A stretch of 5,757 nt of DNA, from positions 1 to 5,757 of the forward strand of contig NZ_CABFMN010000025.1 in the NCBI RefSeq assembly GCF_901875635.1. Direction: 5' to 3'. The notes below the pieces were generated by a model. That model was not told where the DNA came from. It worked only from the letters and a program-made list of their open reading frames with translations, and did no database searches. The DNA is from Xylophilus ampelinus. Its GTDB lineage: Bacteria; Pseudomonadota; Gammaproteobacteria; Burkholderiales; Burkholderiaceae_C. This document shows, piece by piece, positions 1-5,676 of this stretch (position 1 is its first letter; the number at the start of each line of letters is the position of its first letter). Made by a program: the position numbers and the translations under genes.

Positions 1-440
1 GCCCCGGCGTCGCCCCGCCCGCCGCCGGGTTCCGGCGCGTCGAGCGCCACGCCCGCCACCAGCGCCGCGGCGACGGCGCCGCCCGACAGCCACGGCAGGC
101 CATGGCCCAGCAGCCGCCGGACGTTCCCGGCTCGGCGGTCATCTGCGCTGGCGGACGGCAGCGGTTGACGCAATGCGGCGGCATGGTGCTGCAGATCTGT
201 CAGTTCGGCCGCGCAGCGCCTGCACCAGCGCAGGTGTGGCGCATGGCGGGACTGTTCAGCGGGCGCCAGGGCGCCGTCGACCCAAGCCTCCAACGCGGCG
301 TAGGGCAGATGCGCGCCCTGGACCATGACGCTGCGCACGGCCTCGGCCGCGGCGTTCGGATGGGTCGCAGGCATCACGCCAGGACGCAGGCGCGTATCGC
401 CAGGCAGTGGATTGCGGTGGAACCCGGTCGAGACGGCCAT
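1..440 (-). CDS. Putative zinc-type anti-sigma factor, membrane-anchored (partial, C-terminus beyond window)
   Basis: This reading frame stays open for 146 codons from an ATG at 440 to the window edge, so the C-terminal part is missing. Residues 69-76 read H-L-R-W-C-R-R-C, the HxxxCxxC signature of zinc-binding anti-sigma domains. It sits in an N-terminal domain of about 100 residues rich in Ala and His. A hydrophobic stretch at about residues 111-133 looks like a single membrane helix, followed by a Pro/Gly-rich segment that should face the periplasm. In this family the cytoplasmic zinc domain holds a sigma factor inactive and the outer part senses a signal. The gene follows the sigma-like gene after 41 bases on the same strand, the classic operon order for such pairs. 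The start has only a weak purine-rich GAGAG (448-452) seven bases upstream. A generic zinc-finger membrane protein is the alternative. The motif and helix are seen; the role is inferred. Confidence 0.7.
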   Translation of the reverse strand, partial: MAVSTGFHRNPLPGDTRLRPGVMPATHPNAAAEAVRSVMVQGAHLPYAALEAWVDGALAPAEQSRHAPHLRWCRRCAAELTDLQHHAAALRQPLPSASADDRRAGNVRRLLGHGLPWLSGGAVAAALVAGVALDAPEPGGGRGDAG

Positions 441-481
441 CGTTGTGCTCTCATTGCAGGAAGGAGACGCAAAACGGAAGG

Positions 482-1651
482 CTAGATTGGCAGCGCCGTG
501 CGCGACGTGGACTGGACCGCCGGCGTCGGGCCGGGCGGACGTGCCGCGCCATGGCCCATGATGCGCGTTAGCTCGCGCATCGCCAGCATGCGCCGGTTGA
601 TCACCTGCTGCTGCTCCAGCCCGAGCATGCGCCCGATCGTGCCGTCGGCCAGCGGCAGGTGGCGCCACAACACTTCGAAGCGCTCGGCCTGGGTAGCGAG
701 CGGGGCGAGCACGTGCCGCTCGTCGGCCGCGAGGTCCAGGCTTGCCAGACCCGCCAGCAGTTGCTCCGGCGCCAGCGCCAGCGCCTCGGCGATGGCGACG
801 GGATCGGCCACGCGGTGCAGCACGAACACCTCGATGTCGCCCCGCAGCTTGCCCGGCCCGGGCAGATTCAGCAGGTAGGCGCGCCGGTAGTCCGGTTTGA
901 GGCCCCGCACGGCAGCCCACAGCTGGCGCAGCAGGCTGCGCGCCTCGGCCTGCGCCTCGGGCCCTGGCGCGTCGGCGTCGGCCAGGCGCGCCGCAGGGCT
1001 GTCGCCGTCGTCCCCATCCTCGCCGTCGAGGGATTCGAAGCTGTCTTCCTGCAGGCCGACGAGGCGCGCCACCACATTGACCACCGCGTCCAGTGGCATC
1101 GGTGCGCCGACCTGTCCGAACAGGGCACCGAGCAGGCGGTCCCACTCGGCCGCGGCATAGCGCTCGAAGCTGCCGGCAGGCAGGCTGCCGCGAGGAAGGC
1201 GCGCATGGCCGTCGCGCCAGGCGTGCCAGCGCGTGGCGTCGGCCGCTCCGGCGCCGCCGAGCGCCCAGGCCTTCAGTCCGCACAGGGTGTCGCCGCGCGG
1301 CGGGTCCCAGACCGCATAGCGCGGCTGGTGTGCGAGGAAGTAGCGCAGGCGGTTGCGCAGGCTGGCACGACGCGGGTGGCGGTGCCGCAGGTGGTCCGAC
1401 CAGGCGTTGTGCGTCACGGTCGCGGCGAAGGCTGCGGCATCGTCCCAGGCGCCAGCCGCATCGGATCCGACGCTCGCGTGGCGCTCCCACAGACGAGCGA
1501 TCACATCCTGGAACAGCTCCAGCGCATCCACGTTGGCGGGCCGCGCATCGTCGGCACGCAGGGACATGCCCGACTTGCGGCGCAGGATCGCACGCACGAC
1601 CTCGCCGACTTCCTCCAGCGGGAACGACTCGGCAATGGCGGAGTTGGACAT
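482..1651 (-). CDS. Atypical long sigma-70-like (ECF-related) transcription factor
   Basis: The product is 389 residues, about twice a usual ECF sigma factor. Residues 42-110 resemble sigma region 2: an L-F-Q-D-V-x-A-R-L-W helix, a T-H-N-A-W-S-D-H-L-R-H-R-H segment like the -10 recognition helix, and the basic R-N-R-L-R-Y motif. Residues 322-366 resemble region 4, with a helix-turn-helix around L-P-L-A-D-G-T-I-G-R-M-L-G-L and Q-V-I-N-R-R. A second helix-turn-helix-like stretch lies near 282-298. Between them is a non-canonical middle of about 140 residues with a very acidic run (204-217). From memory, long sigma-like proteins of this type occur in Acidobacteria and proteobacteria beside a membrane anti-sigma factor, which matches the downstream gene. 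ATG at 1651 is chosen because the 11 residues added by the in-frame ATG at 1684 (M-R-A-T-R-H-R-P-S-P-P) look non-coding. Neither start has a clear ribosome-binding site. The sigma relationship is likely; promoter targets are unknown. Confidence 0.72.
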   Translation of the reverse strand: MSNSAIAESFPLEEVGEVVRAILRRKSGMSLRADDARPANVDALELFQDVIARLWERHASVGSDAAGAWDDAAAFAATVTHNAWSDHLRHRHPRRASLRNRLRYFLAHQPRYAVWDPPRGDTLCGLKAWALGGAGAADATRWHAWRDGHARLPRGSLPAGSFERYAAAEWDRLLGALFGQVGAPMPLDAVVNVVARLVGLQEDSFESLDGEDGDDGDSPAARLADADAPGPEAQAEARSLLRQLWAAVRGLKPDYRRAYLLNLPGPGKLRGDIEVFVLHRVADPVAIAEALALAPEQLLAGLASLDLAADERHVLAPLATQAERFEVLWRHLPLADGTIGRMLGLEQQQVINRRMLAMRELTRIMGHGAARPPGPTPAVQSTSRTALPI

Positions 1652-1710
1652 CGGGGGTGAAGGTCGGTGGCGGGTGGCACGCATGGTCGTCAGCGCACCG
1701 GGCGGTCACA

Positions 1711-1728
1711 ACCCCTCGTCCGAGGGGT
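1711..1728. promoter_or_regulatory. Perfect 8-bp inverted repeat, candidate operator half 1
   Basis: ACCCCTCG (1711-1718) and CGAGGGGT (1721-1728) form a perfect dyad around two bases. The loop is too short for a good RNA hairpin, so a dimeric DNA-binding protein is the more natural reading. It lies upstream of the response-regulator promoter, between the divergent sigma-like and response-regulator genes. Confidence 0.5.
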
Positions 1729-1734
1729 CGATGC

Positions 1735-1749
1735 GAGGGGCCACCCCTC
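1735..1749. promoter_or_regulatory. Second inverted repeat of the same half-site, candidate operator half 2
   Basis: GAGGGG (1735-1740) and CCCCTC (1744-1749) flank CCA. With the neighbouring C at 1734 the left arm repeats the CGAGGGG of the first dyad exactly. The two dyad centres are about 22 bases apart, roughly two helical turns, so two bound dimers would lie on nearly the same face of the DNA. The site abuts the -10-like element. Confidence 0.45.
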
Positions 1750-1755
1750 TAGAAT
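1750..1755 (+). promoter_or_regulatory. Candidate -10 element for the response-regulator/kinase operon
   Basis: TAGAAT matches the sigma-70 -10 consensus at five of six positions, in an AT-rich patch of otherwise very GC-rich DNA. It would place the transcription start near 1762 and give a leader of about 20 bases. The -35 position (about 1727-1732, GTCGAT) is poor and falls between the two dyads, consistent with a promoter that needs an activator or is controlled by a repressor. Confidence 0.4.
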
Positions 1756-1780
1756 TTGCGCACCACCGAGGAGACCCGAC

Positions 1781-2413
1781 GTGAAGATCCTGCTGGTCGA
1801 CGACCATGCGCTGTTCCGCGCCGGATTGCGCCTGCTGCTGGCCACGATCCAGCCCGGAGCGCAGGTGCTCGAGGCCGACAGCGCCGCGAGCGCGATCGAC
1901 ATTGCGCGCCAGCATCCCGACCTTCCGTTGTGCCTGCTCGACCTGGCCCTGGGCGAAGGGCACGGGCTGGACGCCCTGGCGGCTGTCAAGCAGGCCGCGC
2001 CCGAGGTCGCGGTGGTGGTGGTGTCTGCGTCCACCGACGGCGCCGTCATCCGCGACTGCCTCGATGCGGGCGCGATGAGCTTCATCCCCAAGAGCCTGAG
2101 TGCGCAGCACCTCATGCACGCGGTGCAGCAGGTTCTGACGGGCCGGACTTACCTCCCGGAGGAGTTGCTGAAGACCGTCGCTGCCCCGCCGGCGCCGCAG
2201 CTCACGCCGCGCCAGCTCGACGTGCTGGGGGGGCTGTGCCGCGGCCTGCCGAGCAAGTCGATCGCGCGCGAGCTGCAGCTGTCCGAGTACACGGTCAAGG
2301 AGTACGTGTCGGCGCTGTTCCAGACGCTGGGTGTGCGCAACCGCACCGAGGCCGCCATCGCCGCCACGCGACTGGGACTGGCGGCAGGCATCCGGCGAAC
2401 GCGCGCCGAATGA
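1781..2413 (+). CDS. NarL/LuxR-family response regulator
   Basis: A 210-residue two-domain transcription regulator. The N-terminal receiver has the acidic pair D7-D8, phosphoacceptor D54 (in C-L-L-D-L-A-L), the S82/S84 switch region and K104 (in F-I-P-K-S). The C-terminal LuxR-type helix-turn-helix spans about 141-200, beginning L-T-P-R-Q-L-D-V-L and with recognition helix S-E-Y-T-V-K-E-Y. The usual histidine after T-V-K-x is a tyrosine here. Length and domain order are normal for the family, whose members dimerise and bind dyad operators after phosphorylation. The GTG start is preferred because GAGGAG (1768-1773) lies seven bases ahead and the protein then begins directly with the M-K-I-L-L-V-D-D strand. 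The hybrid kinase gene follows after 16 bases, so the two are probably co-transcribed and form a cognate pair. The inverted repeats just upstream could be its own binding sites (inference). Confidence 0.93.
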   Translation: MKILLVDDHALFRAGLRLLLATIQPGAQVLEADSAASAIDIARQHPDLPLCLLDLALGEGHGLDALAAVKQAAPEVAVVVVSASTDGAVIRDCLDAGAMSFIPKSLSAQHLMHAVQQVLTGRTYLPEELLKTVAAPPAPQLTPRQLDVLGGLCRGLPSKSIARELQLSEYTVKEYVSALFQTLGVRNRTEAAIAATRLGLAAGIRRTRAE

Positions 2414-2429
2414 CGGGCCGGGCGCACGC

Positions 2430-4277
2430 ATGAGCAGCGGCATCGGCTCGACCTACAGCCGCGAAGTTGTCCACGAGCTGGTGGTGCTGCACGCCCGGGT
2501 GCTGCGCCGCATGCCGCTGGTGCAGGCCCTGCTGGTGGCGGGCCTGGCGCTCGCGATCGGGGGCGAAGTGCCGACACCGGGGCTGCTCGTTTGGGCCGCG
2601 CTGACGCTGGCGATCGAGACCGGCCGCTGCGTGTTCGCCCGCAGGCTGCTGCAGCCGGGCGCGCGCTTCGATCCGTACCGGGAGCATCGCCGGCTAGTGG
2701 CGCTGGCTGTCCTGGCGGGCCTTGGCGACGGGCTCGCAGGGGTGCTCTTCCTGCCGCGCCTGTCGCTGGAGAACCAGGCGCTGCTGGGGGTCGTGCTGTT
2801 CGCCATCCCGGCGGCGGGTGTGGCGGTGTCGATGTCGTCGCGCTTCATCGCCGGGTCCTTCGCGCTCGCGGTGATCGCACCGTCCTGCGCCGCCTGGGGC
2901 CTGGTCCGGCCGCCGCAGATGGTGACGGTGCTGGCGCTGGGGGCGCTGTATTGCGGCCTGCTGATCCTGGTCGCCGTCGAGAGCGAACGGCTGCTGCTGC
3001 GATCCGTCACCATTCGCCATGAACGCGACCGCGTGGTGCAGGACCTGGAGCGGCGCAACGCCGACGTCCGGGAAGCGGTGGAGCGCGCCGAGCAGGCCGC
3101 GCACTCGCGCACGCGGGTGCTGGCCTCTGCCAGCCACGACCTGCGCCAGCCGCTGCATGCGCTGTCGGTGTACAGCGCCATCCTGGCCGCAGACCCGTCC
3201 CCCGACACGCTGAGGGAGGTCGGCCGCAGCATCGACCAGATCGTGCGTTCGCTGGGCCAGTTGCTGCATGGGCTGCTGGACCTGTCGCGCCTGGCCGCAT
3301 CACACTACGTGCCCGAGCGGCAGCTGTTCGCCCTCGACGCACTGGTGGCCGACGTGTGCGCCGAGTACGAGTCCGCAGCCCAGGCCAAGGGGCTTGCACT
3401 GCACGCCACCTTGGCCCCCACCGCGCTTCATGGCGACGCCATGGGTTACGCCCGGATCGTTCGCAACCTGGTGGACAACGCGATCAAGTACACCGACACC
3501 GGCGGCGTGCGCGTGACGCTCTTGCGCGATGGCGGCGAGGCGGTGCTCACCGTCAGCGACACGGGCCGCGGCATTCCCGACGCCGAGACCTCGCGCGTGT
3601 TCGAGGAGTTCTACCAGGTGGGCAATCCCAGCCGCGATCGCAGCCAGGGCGTGGGCCTGGGCCTGGCCATCGTGCGCCGCCTGGCCGAGCTGATGGGCGG
3701 CGAGGTGAGCGTCGCCTCGCGCCTGGGAGAAGGTACGACCTTCACCCTGCGCGTTCCCGACGCACACGTGCCGGAGCCGGTTGCGGCGCCTGCGCCCCCA
3801 GCACCCGCGCCCATGCCCACGCCACGCAGCGCCGGTCGCGTGTACCTGGTCGATGACGAAACGGACATTCGCGACAGCATGGCGCTGCTGCTTCAAATGT
3901 GGGGGCTGCAGGTGTCCACGGCCTCGGGCACCGCCGAGGCGCAGGCGCTGTTCGCCCGCCACGGCAGGCCCGACGTGCTGGTCGCCGACCTGCGCCTGCG
4001 CAGCGAGGAACACGGCGCCGCCCTGGCCGACCGCATGCGCGAGCAGTACGGCCCCTTCGAGACCCTCATCGTGACCGGCGAAACCTCGTCGGCCGCCTTG
4101 CGAGAGGCCAACGCATCGGGCTACCCGATGCTGCAGAAGCCGGTGGACTCCCACTTGCTACGCCAGGCCGTCGACGCGGCGCTCGCTCGCGCCGCTGCCT
4201 GGGCCGAGCCGACAACGGCTACCGACGATCTGGCATTCAGGCTCGGTAAGCCAGTCGCCTGTCAACATGAACACTGA
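2430..4277 (+). CDS. Membrane-bound hybrid histidine kinase with C-terminal receiver domain
   Basis: A 615-residue sensor kinase. About six hydrophobic helices fill residues 28-187, with no sizeable periplasmic sensor domain, so it probably senses something in or at the membrane. A charged coiled-coil-like stretch (about 192-228) leads to the dimerisation/phosphoacceptor helix S-H-D-L-R-Q-P-L-H with H236. The ATPase domain shows the N box (N346, N350), the G1 box D-T-G-R-G-I-P (377-383), the F box F-E-E-F-Y (391-395) and the G2 box G-V-G-L-G-L-A (407-413). A Pro/Ala linker (about 446-466) joins a receiver domain with D475-D476, phosphoacceptor D520, T549 and K570, so both halves look active. 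No HPt domain is present. The start ATG lies 16 bases after the response regulator and has a poor ribosome-binding site, so translational coupling is possible. The partner is most likely the adjacent response regulator. The last 20 or so residues are unlike the rest in base composition. Confidence 0.93.
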   Translation: MSSGIGSTYSREVVHELVVLHARVLRRMPLVQALLVAGLALAIGGEVPTPGLLVWAALTLAIETGRCVFARRLLQPGARFDPYREHRRLVALAVLAGLGDGLAGVLFLPRLSLENQALLGVVLFAIPAAGVAVSMSSRFIAGSFALAVIAPSCAAWGLVRPPQMVTVLALGALYCGLLILVAVESERLLLRSVTIRHERDRVVQDLERRNADVREAVERAEQAAHSRTRVLASASHDLRQPLHALSVYSAILAADPSPDTLREVGRSIDQIVRSLGQLLHGLLDLSRLAASHYVPERQLFALDALVADVCAEYESAAQAKGLALHATLAPTALHGDAMGYARIVRNLVDNAIKYTDTGGVRVTLLRDGGEAVLTVSDTGRGIPDAETSRVFEEFYQVGNPSRDRSQGVGLGLAIVRRLAELMGGEVSVASRLGEGTTFTLRVPDAHVPEPVAAPAPPAPAPMPTPRSAGRVYLVDDETDIRDSMALLLQMWGLQVSTASGTAEAQALFARHGRPDVLVADLRLRSEEHGAALADRMREQYGPFETLIVTGETSSAALREANASGYPMLQKPVDSHLLRQAVDAALARAAAWAEPTTATDDLAFRLGKPVACQHEH

Positions 4278-4455
4278 ATGGTTGCAGTGCGACGTGGCAT
4301 GGCCGGGGTACACAACAAACTGCTGTCCCCCGCACCTCGTAAGCACCATCAAGACCAGCCCGGACGGCTGTCGAGCCTTCGGGGTATCTGATGGGCAGCC
4401 AATGGCATCCACCCGCATCGCACAAGCGGCGCGGTCAGCCTGCCTGCTGGCGTTA

Positions 4456-4470
4456 CGACGCTAGGCGTCG
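4456..4470. repeat. Short perfect inverted repeat
   Basis: CGACGC and GCGTCG are separated by TAG. It could be a small hairpin or a protein-binding dyad. No T-run follows and no function can be assigned. Confidence 0.35.
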
Positions 4471-4553
4471 AAGGTCAACGTAAAGGCGGGTTGGTCGATC
4501 CCTCTGAGGCAGCTTTAGACTGAGAGCAGCCGGTCGCCCGTTTAACGCTGAGT

Positions 4554-4576
4554 GACCGCTGCTGGGAAGAGCGGTC
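4554..4576. repeat. Left copy of GACCGCT-N9-AGCGGTC dyad flanking the recombinase
   Basis: Arms GACCGCT (4554-4560) and AGCGGTC (4570-4576) enclose nine bases (GCTGGGAAG). The stem extends by one more pair, T4553/A4577. An identical pair of arms with an identical spacer length, but a different spacer sequence, lies on the other side of the recombinase at 5539-5561. Dyads with arms of this size around a short central region resemble tyrosine-recombinase core sites, but such hairpins also occur as dispersed repeats. The structure is seen; its role is not known. Confidence 0.6.
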
Positions 4577-4674
4577 AGCGGAGGTACAGATGCAGGCAGG
4601 CTCGAGAATCGAGACCTGACACGAGCAGCGTGGTCACTCGTGGACAGCCGAATCGAGAAAGCGCATCTTCATTA

Positions 4675-4691
4675 CCCATCCACTCGATGGG
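4675..4691 (+). promoter_or_regulatory. Hairpin overlapping the recombinase ribosome-binding site
   Basis: CCCATC (4675-4680) and GATGGG (4686-4691) can pair around the loop CACTC. The 3' arm includes the first three bases of the GGGAG ribosome-binding site (4689-4693) that serves the ATG at 4700. In the mRNA this would partly hide the site and keep translation low, a plausible brake on a recombinase. It is predicted from the sequence only. Confidence 0.4.
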
Positions 4692-4699
4692 AGACCATC

Positions 4700-5323
4700 A
4701 TGGAAACTGCTGCCCCACTTGTTCACCGTGAGCCCTGGAACAAAGGCAAGATCGTCGGTCAGAAGGCGCCGTTCAAGCCAAAGGACATCTGGGCGCTGCG
4801 CGTACGCCTTCAGATGGAGAACCGAATACGAGAGCTAGCGCTGCTCAACCTCGGGATCGACAGCAAGCTGCGGGGCTGCGACTTGGTCGCCCTCAAGGTA
4901 CGGGACATATGCCACGGCGATCAAGTCGCATCCCGAGCAGTCGTCATGCAGCACAAGACCCAGCGACCCGTCCAGTTTGAGATCACAGCCACCACGCGCG
5001 AGGCGCTTCAGAAATGGATCAAGGCTGCGGGCTTGAAGTCCGATAGCTTCCTGTTACCCAGTAGGCTGCATGACTCTCCGCATCTTGGCACCCGTCAGTA
5101 CGCACGAATCCTGGAACGCTGGGTTATACAGCTTGGGTTGGATCCGGCAGACTACGGGACACACTCAATGCGGCGCACGAAGGCGACGCTCATCTACCGC
5201 CGAACCAAGAATCTTCGGGCTGTACAACTGCTGCTTGGTCACTCCAAGCTGGAGTCGACCGTCCGCTATCTCGGCATCGAAGTCGACGATGCCCTAGAGA
5301 TATCAGAGCAGACCGAAATTTGA
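4700..5323 (+). CDS. Solo tyrosine recombinase (phage-integrase family), minimal form
   Basis: A 207-residue site-specific recombinase, well short of the 300-400 usual for the family because little precedes the catalytic domain. The complete catalytic set is visible: R58 (S-K-L-R-G-C-D), K86 (H-K-T-Q-R), H155 and R158 (T-H-S-M-R-R), H181 (L-L-G-H-S) and nucleophile Y190 (V-R-Y-L-G-I). It should therefore be able to cut and rejoin DNA through a 3'-phosphotyrosine bond. The N-terminal SAM-like arm/core-binding domain is absent; only about 30 residues precede the first helix. The ATG at 4700 is preferred over the in-frame GTG at 4640 because GGGAG lies six bases upstream and, from memory, related proteins begin with M-E-T-A-x-P-L-V-H-R-E-P-W-N-K-G-K. 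It lacks the extra insert of integron integrases. Codon use is less GC-biased than in the kinase, suggesting transfer. Whether it moves its own segment or acts on other sites is unknown. Confidence 0.9.
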   Translation: METAAPLVHREPWNKGKIVGQKAPFKPKDIWALRVRLQMENRIRELALLNLGIDSKLRGCDLVALKVRDICHGDQVASRAVVMQHKTQRPVQFEITATTREALQKWIKAAGLKSDSFLLPSRLHDSPHLGTRQYARILERWVIQLGLDPADYGTHSMRRTKATLIYRRTKNLRAVQLLLGHSKLESTVRYLGIEVDDALEISEQTEI

Positions 5324-5422
5324 CGGCCTGGCACAAGCCCGTGCAGTTGAGTGTGCAATAGAGCAACCGTCATGCGCATATCGATCTATGAAGTGCGCCA
5401 GCGGCATGCCTCGGCCAGGAGC

Positions 5423-5442
5423 AGCCGTTCGCCTAAACGGCT
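5423..5442. repeat. Perfect 7-bp inverted repeat
   Basis: AGCCGTT and AACGGCT are separated by CGCCTA and could form a small hairpin about 100 bases after the recombinase stop. No T-run follows, so an intrinsic terminator is not supported on sequence alone. Confidence 0.35.
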
Positions 5443-5673
5443 TCAGTGTCCGGTGACTGGCGCACTGCGGTCATCGGAAATTGAAACCCCTTCTGCCGGT
5501 GCGTGCCCTTTGCGGACCTTGGTCCGAGTCATCGAAAAGACCGCTTTCGAGTCGAGCGGTCGCTCCGTTTCGCTTGGGGTCTCTCTGCCCTTAGCCTTCT
5601 TGGGCGAGACGCCCTCGTCGAGCCAACCGGCCAGCGTGCGCACCGGCTTCAGCGTGAGAAGCCTGACCAACAC
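5443..5673 (-). CDS. Possible small hypothetical protein (doubtful)
   Basis: A 76-residue frame from a GTG at 5673. An in-frame TAG directly upstream means it cannot extend into the insertion sequence. The product is basic and polar with a short hydrophobic start (V-L-V-R-L-L-T-L-K-P-V) and a G-W-L-D-E-G-V-S-P-K-K segment. The first 28 codons are strongly G/C at the third position, which fades later. There is no ribosome-binding site, membrane segment or known motif. It looks more protein-like than the serine-rich plus-strand frame over the same bases, but it may equally be a remnant or not a gene. Confidence 0.2.
   Translation of the reverse strand: MLVRLLTLKPVRTLAGWLDEGVSPKKAKGRETPSETERPLDSKAVFSMTRTKVRKGHAPAEGVSISDDRSAPVTGH
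5539..5561. repeat. Right copy of GACCGCT-N9-AGCGGTC dyad flanking the recombinase
   Basis: Arms GACCGCT (5539-5545) and AGCGGTC (5555-5561) enclose TTCGAGTCG. Arm sequence, arm length and spacer length equal those of the left copy at 4554-4576, while the spacer and outer flanks differ. The two copies start 985 bases apart with the recombinase gene between them. Being a dyad, its orientation is undefined apart from the spacer. Confidence 0.6.
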
Positions 5674-5676
5674 AAG

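Larger units (their letters stand above)
4278..4699. other. Intergenic stretch between kinase and recombinase, no convincing gene
   Basis: These 422 bases hold no open frame I would call a gene. Composition is less GC-rich and lacks the strong third-position bias of the cluster to the left. It contains several short perfect dyads: CGACGC-TAG-GCGTCG (4456-4470), GACCGCT-N9-AGCGGTC (4554-4576), CTCGA-GAA-TCGAG (4601-4613), CACGAG-N11-CTCGTG (4620-4642) and CCCATC-N5-GATGGG (4675-4691). The nine-base word GAATCGAGA occurs twice (4606-4614 and 4650-4658). No T-run follows any hairpin, so no classical terminator for the kinase operon is seen. It reads as the left flank of a mobile element. Confidence 0.6.

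Noticed and set aside
102..485. Plus-strand open frame of 127 codons near the left edge
   Set aside because: It lies opposite the anti-sigma gene, whose frame shows the zinc motif and a membrane helix. The plus-strand translation has no recognisable feature and no ribosome-binding site.
659..1660. Long plus-strand open frame of 333 codons opposite the sigma-like gene
   Set aside because: It mirrors the sigma-like gene, is rich in Arg/Gln/Ala/Gly, shows no motif, and is explained by high GC. The minus-strand frame has recognisable sigma and helix-turn-helix motifs.
2453..4154. Minus-strand open frames opposite the kinase gene (2453-3232 and 3300-4154)
   Set aside because: They are shadows of the kinase gene, with low-complexity His/Arg/Ser-rich translations. 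The plus strand carries all kinase and receiver motifs.
4267..4464. Small plus-strand open frame overlapping the kinase stop codon
   Set aside because: 65 codons with no ribosome-binding site, no domain and no coding bias; it begins inside the end of the kinase gene.
4540..4576. Possible integron attC site, from GTTTAAC (fits RYYYAAC) beside a hairpin
   Set aside because: No matching GTTRRRY partner at the expected spacing was found, and the recombinase lacks the extra segment typical of integron integrases.
4553..4577. Rho-independent terminator for the kinase operon
   Set aside because: The hairpin is good but no T-run follows on either strand, and it lies nearly 280 bases after the kinase stop.
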